A program made the position numbers and the translations under genes. A stretch of DNA of 64,000 nt from NCBI RefSeq assembly GCF_000719775.1, contig NZ_JOHR01000015.1:1-64000 (forward strand), given 5' to 3'. The notes under the pieces are model-generated. The model searched no databases and had not been told where the DNA came from. It saw nothing but the letters and a program-made list of their open reading frames with translations. Every line of letters begins with the position of its first letter. Position 1 is the stretch's first letter. Shown here in pieces: positions 60,616-64,000 of the stretch. This DNA comes from Streptomyces sp. NRRL F-5135 (GTDB lineage: Bacteria > Actinomycetota > Actinomycetes > Streptomycetales > Streptomycetaceae).

Positions 60616-61516
60616 CGACGGGACGGGGACCGGAACCGGAACGGGCGCGGACGCCCCCGCCGTGACCGGCACCGGAACGGTCGCCGGAACCGGGACGGGC
60701 ACCGGAACCCCATCGGGCACGGCCGCCGTGACCGGAACCGCGACCGGGGCGCACACCGATCCACGCCTGGTGGACCAACTCGCGGCCCTGGGCGTCACCG
60801 AGGGCATGACCCTGCTCGTCCACGCCTCCCTCAGCGGTACCGGCCTCGCCCCCGACGTCCTGCGGACCGCCCTCATGACGGCGCTGGGGGAGAGGGGCAC
60901 CCTCGTGGTCCCCGCCTTCACGGAGGAGAACTCCGACTCCTCGCTCGCCCACCGCGCCGCCATCAAGGGCCTGACCCGCCGGGAGGCCGCCGCCTTCCGG
61001 GCCAGGATGCCCGCCTTCGACCCGGCGACCACCCCGTGCCCGCGCATGGGCGTCCTGGCCGAGTCGGTCCGTACCGCCCCCGGCGCCGTACGCAGCGCGC
61101 ACCCGCAGTCCTCCTTCGCGGCACTCGGACACCGGGCGGCGGAGCTGATGGCGGACCACCCGCTGGAGAGCCACCTCGGCGAGGAGTCCCCGCTCGGCAA
61201 GCTGGCCGGATCCGGTGGGCACACACTGCTGATCAACGTGGGGTTCGCCGCCTGCACGGCGTTCCATCTCGCCGAATACCGGATCGGCGCCCCCCTGCGC
61301 TCCTACCACTGTGTGGTCAAAGCGCCGGACAACAGCCCCCGCTGGGTGGAATATGAGGATGTCCGTCTCGACGACAGCGATTTCGAGGCGATCGGTGCCT
61401 CATTCCCCTGGGGTCTGGAGCAGAAGGGACGGCTGGGAGGAACGACCGCGCGATTGTTCTCCGTCAAGGACGCTGTCGACCATGCCGAGGCGTGGATGAC
61501 CGAAAAGCGGCGTTGA
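60608..61516 (+). CDS. AAC(3)-family aminoglycoside-like N-acyltransferase in the fxs operon
   Basis: The 302-residue protein has a 50-residue N terminus of Gly-Thr repeats (GTGTGTGTGADAP), then an antibiotic N-acetyltransferase (AAC(3)) domain: LLVHASLSGTGLAPDVLRTAL, GTLVVPAFTEENSD, the conserved HPQSSFAALG near residue 160, PLESHLGEESPLGKLAGSGG and LLINVGFAACTAFHLAEY. Family members transfer acetyl from acetyl-CoA to an amine. Its 8-base overlap with fxsB argues for a role with the peptide (for example acyl capping or self-protection) rather than plain aminoglycoside resistance; this is inference. The N-terminal repeat region (60617-60750) is made of CCGGAACCGGGAC-like units. Confidence 0.88.
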   Translation: MADDGTGTGTGTGADAPAVTGTGTVAGTGTGTGTPSGTAAVTGTATGAHTDPRLVDQLAALGVTEGMTLLVHASLSGTGLAPDVLRTALMTALGERGTLVVPAFTEENSDSSLAHRAAIKGLTRREAAAFRARMPAFDPATTPCPRMGVLAESVRTAPGAVRSAHPQSSFAALGHRAAELMADHPLESHLGEESPLGKLAGSGGHTLLINVGFAACTAFHLAEYRIGAPLRSYHCVVKAPDNSPRWVEYEDVRLDDSDFEAIGASFPWGLEQKGRLGGTTARLFSVKDAVDHAEAWMTEKRR

Positions 61517-61622
61517 TTGACCGAACCGCATGGGGAGAAAGCGGGCGCGGTTCCGGAATGATGAATTCGCTCACGTCCTCTTCGTTCATGGAAGTGAGTG
61601 TTCGACACAGGACGGGGGTCGT

Positions 61623-62954
61623 GTGCACGCGTCACCGCAGCAGCGGGCTGCTGACCATCGGCCGTACTTCTTTCTCAGTTACGCGCACACACCGAGGGAT
61701 GTCGCCGGGGGACCCGATCCGGACATGTGGGTCGAGCGCCTCTTCCGGGATCTGTCCGGCCATGTGATGGCCATGACCGACCTGCCGGCCGGGGCGCAGG
61801 CCGGATTCATCGACCGGGAGATGCGCTCCGGCGAGGGCTGGTCCGAGCGGCTGGCCGAAGTGCTGGCGACCTGCCGGGTATTCGTACCGCTGTTCTCCCC
61901 ACGGTATTTCGCCAGCGAGATGTGCGGCAAGGAGTGGTACGCCTTCGCCCAGCGCGTCATCTACGAACAGGCCAAGGGCAACAGCACCGCGGACGCGATC
62001 GTCCCGGCCTTATGGGTGCCGGTACCGCCCGCCCAACTGCCGGGGCCGGCCGAGCGGTTGCAGTTCAACCACCGGGACTTCGGCGACCGCTACGTCACCG
62101 ACGGGCTCTACGGGCTGATCAAGCTCCGGATCTTCGCCGAGGAGTACGAGCGCGCGGTCTACGAACTCGCCAAGCGCATCGTCAGCGTCGCGGACACCGC
62201 CGCGATCGGCCCCGGCCGCCCCGTGGACTACCGGCAGGCCCCCAGCGCCTTCGGCACCAGCGGCGGACCGCGCCCCATGCAGGTCACCGTGGCCGCGCCG
62301 ACCCGCCACGACCTGCCGGCGGGCCGCGCGACCCGCTACTACGGCAGCATGGCGCAGGACTGGAACCCCTACCACCCGGAGTCGGTACGCCCCCTGGCCT
62401 ACGTCGCCCGGGATCTCGTACGGTCCCTCAACTACCAGGCCGACATCATCTCCTTCGACGAGGTGCCCATACCGGCCGAGGGGAAGGGGGCGCCCACCCG
62501 GCCGGAGATCCTGCTGGTCGACCGGTGGGCCCTGCACGACGAGGAACAGCGCAGGCGGCTGGCCGCGTTCGACGCCGAACACCGGCCCTGGGTGAGCGTC
62601 GTCGTGCCGTGGAACCGCGACGACCAGCAGAGCCGGGCCGCCGAGGCCGAACTCACCGACCAGCTGGAGCGCACCATGCCCAGGAAGATGGGCCAGGGCC
62701 GGGCCGCCTGCCGGGCCGCCGCCAAGGGCGTGCCCAGCATGGAGGCGTTCGGCCAGATACTGCCCCAGGTCGTCGAGGCGGCGGCCCAGCAGTACCTCAG
62801 ACACGCGGCGGTCTATCCGCCGGCCGGCGGCGGCCGCACCGGGCGGCCCCGGCTGCGCGGGCCGATGGCCGCCGAGTACACGACGACGCACCACCTTCCC
62901 GAGACGCACGACCTGGCGCCCGATGCGGAGGACACGGATGACAGAACGTCGTGA
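61623..62954 (+). CDS. fxsC: FxsC TIR-like domain protein
   Basis: The 443-residue protein starts with a TIR-like fold: RPYFFLSYAHTPRD, WVERLFRDLSGHVMAMT, AGFIDREM, EVLATCRVFVPLFSPRYFASEMCGKEWYAFAQRV and IVPALWVPVPPAQLPG (by parts). The C-terminal part (from about 200) has a second alpha/beta segment (VRPLAYVARDLVRSLNYQADI; EILLVDRWALHDEEQRRRLAAFDAEHRPWVSVVVPW). This matches FxsC of FXS clusters. TIR folds either cleave NAD or act as protein-interaction modules; I cannot verify the catalytic Glu. GTG 61623 is chosen because the conserved block starts 12 residues later; the gap after the acyltransferase is 106 bases. Overlaps fxsT by 17 bases. Confidence 0.9.
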   Translation: MHASPQQRAADHRPYFFLSYAHTPRDVAGGPDPDMWVERLFRDLSGHVMAMTDLPAGAQAGFIDREMRSGEGWSERLAEVLATCRVFVPLFSPRYFASEMCGKEWYAFAQRVIYEQAKGNSTADAIVPALWVPVPPAQLPGPAERLQFNHRDFGDRYVTDGLYGLIKLRIFAEEYERAVYELAKRIVSVADTAAIGPGRPVDYRQAPSAFGTSGGPRPMQVTVAAPTRHDLPAGRATRYYGSMAQDWNPYHPESVRPLAYVARDLVRSLNYQADIISFDEVPIPAEGKGAPTRPEILLVDRWALHDEEQRRRLAAFDAEHRPWVSVVVPWNRDDQQSRAAEAELTDQLERTMPRKMGQGRAACRAAAKGVPSMEAFGQILPQVVEAAAQQYLRHAAVYPPAGGGRTGRPRLRGPMAAEYTTTHHLPETHDLAPDAEDTDDRTS

Positions 62955-64000
62955 CGGACGCATCGTCACCTTCTACTCGTACAAGGGCGGTACCGGCCGC
63001 ACCATGGCCCTGGCCAACACGGCCTGGATCCTGGCCGCCAACGGCAAACGGGTCCTCGCCGTCGACTGGGACCTCGAGGCGCCCGGCCTGCACCGCTTCT
63101 TCCACCCGTTCCTCGACCCGGCCACCCTCGGCGCCACCACCGGTGTCATCGACCTGATCACCGAGTACGCGTGGGCCGCCACCAGCCCCGTCGAGCGCTC
63201 CGACGACTGGCACCGCGACTACGCGCGGATCCAGCCGCACGCCGTCTCCCTCACCCCCGAGACGCTGGGCTGGGAGTTCCCCGCGGGCGGCACCCTCGAC
63301 TTCGTCTCCGCCGGCAAGCAGAACCGCGAGTACTCCGCGACCGTCTCCACGTTCGACTGGGACAACTTCTACGACCGGCTGGGCGGCGGGCACTTCTTCG
63401 ACGCGCTGCGCGACGACATGAAGGCCCACTACGACTACGTCCTGATCGACTCGCGGACCGGCCTGAGCGACATCGCCGACATCTGCACCGTCCACCTGCC
63501 CGACATCCTGGTCGACTGCTTCACACTCAGCGACCAGTCCATCGACGGCGCCGCCGCCGTGGCCCGCCAGATCGACGAACGGTACGGGGGCAGGGGCATC
63601 CGGATCCTGCCCGTACCGATGCGCATCGACGAGGGGGAGAAGGAGAAGGCGGACGCCGGGCGGGCGCTCGCCCGACTGAAGTTCGACCGCTTCCCGGGCG
63701 GGCTCACCGCCGAGGAACTCACCGCGTACTGGGGCGCGGTGGAGATCCCGTACCGCCCCTACTACGCGTACGAGGAGACCCTGGCGACCTTCGGCGACGA
63801 GGCAGGGCTCAGCAACTCCCTCCTCTCCGCCTTCGAGCGGCTGACGACCTACCTCACCGACGGGACCGTCACCGCCATGCCGGCGGTCGGCGAGGAGGCC
63901 AGGCTGCGGATCAGGGACGCCTTCACCCGGCGCAGGCCGGCCATGCCCGCCGACCTCTTCCTCAGCTACGTGGCCGAGAACCGGATGTGGGCCGACTGGA
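62938..64000 (+). CDS. fxsT: FxsT: KGG-type ATPase with TIR domain (partial, runs off the window)
   Basis: The frame is open from ATG 62938 (GGAGG six bases upstream) to the window end, 354 residues. It opens IVTFYSYKGGTGRTMALANTAWILAANGKRVLAVDWDLEAPGL (by parts), a deviant Walker A KGGTGRT ATPase of the ParA/MinD-like KGG group, with YDYVLIDSRTGLSDI and LVDCFTLSDQSIDGAAAVAR. At about residue 335 a TIR domain begins (ADLFLSYVAENRMWADW) and is cut. FXS-system proteins of this kind continue into NB-ARC and TPR repeats, so the protein probably exceeds 1000 residues. Coupled by overlap to fxsC. Confidence 0.9.
   Translation, partial: MTERRDGRIVTFYSYKGGTGRTMALANTAWILAANGKRVLAVDWDLEAPGLHRFFHPFLDPATLGATTGVIDLITEYAWAATSPVERSDDWHRDYARIQPHAVSLTPETLGWEFPAGGTLDFVSAGKQNREYSATVSTFDWDNFYDRLGGGHFFDALRDDMKAHYDYVLIDSRTGLSDIADICTVHLPDILVDCFTLSDQSIDGAAAVARQIDERYGGRGIRILPVPMRIDEGEKEKADAGRALARLKFDRFPGGLTAEELTAYWGAVEIPYRPYYAYEETLATFGDEAGLSNSLLSAFERLTTYLTDGTVTAMPAVGEEARLRIRDAFTRRRPAMPADLFLSYVAENRMWADW

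Noticed and set aside
60608..61516. Plain aminoglycoside resistance gene
   Set aside because: The fold fits AAC(3), but the 8-base overlap with fxsB and position inside the fxs operon make a peptide-linked role more likely; resistance cannot be claimed from sequence.

Overview
The window reads as a piece of a Streptomyces chromosome. Codon third positions are almost all G or C, GTG and TTG starts are common, and there is an rRNA operon end. Lineage markers include a SepF-like gene matching sflA, a streptogrisin-B-type protease and a DUF5685 gene. The chromosomal order tlyA-nadK-recN ... pyrG-NUDIX ... parA-scpA-scpB-rluB ... cmk-der is the conserved actinobacterial block known from Mycobacterium and Corynebacterium.

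Layout. 1-400: 3' end of 23S rRNA, complete 5S rRNA and a strong terminator. 475-7.6 kb: an RDDR-repeat/TPR protein, a DUF1015 protein, a HAD-IIA phosphatase, an iron-controlled divergent pair (siderophore-interacting reductase and siderophore ABC ATPase, sharing an iron box), and an SCP2-like protein. 7.65-14.3 kb: small conserved gene, tlyA, nadK, recN, a MraY-like membrane protein and a GT4 glycosyltransferase. 14.4-18.6 kb: two minus-strand genes, a GT2 glycosyltransferase with beta-rich tail and a GH15 trehalase/glucoamylase. 19.2-25.1 kb: pyrG, a NUDIX ADP-ribose hydrolase and a large STAND/TPR protein. 25.3-32 kb: ald, parA with a ribbon-helix-helix-like partner, scpA, scpB and rluB, forming a chromosome segregation and condensin operon. 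32.1-34 kb: an NrtR-type NUDIX regulator translationally coupled to an ADP-ribosylglycohydrolase, behind a perfect palindromic operator. 34.3-38.9 kb: aroH-tyrA, then cmk-plsC-der. 39-49.9 kb: conserved Streptomyces genes of mixed role, including two hypothetical genes, GT4, an I78 protease inhibitor, PAP2 phosphatase, MFS exporter, acyl-CoA dehydrogenase, sflA and DUF5685 with a striking Cys-rich tail.

50.3-54.9 kb: a three-gene flavin operon (FAD/NAD(P)-binding protein, LLM oxidoreductase, NtaA/SnaA/DszA-type monooxygenase) preceded by a small Cys-containing upstream ORF; this looks like sulfur or heteroatom scavenging. 55.2-56.1 kb: a complete streptogrisin B gene.

56.2-64 kb is the accessory highlight. 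A SLOG-domain protein and a SLATT-like membrane protein sit next to a RiPP locus of the FXS (FxSxx-COOH) class. That locus contains a 54-residue precursor FxsA ending FNSAL, a radical SAM/SPASM cyclophane maturase FxsB, an AAC(3)-family acyltransferase, the TIR-like protein FxsC, and the beginning of FxsT (KGG-type ATPase followed by a TIR domain), cut by the window end. The C-terminal half of FxsB resembles a fused HEXXH-type domain whose metal motif appears to be lost. Joining a peptide maturase to TIR, SLOG and SLATT domains suggests a signalling or conflict role rather than a simple secreted antibiotic; this is inference.
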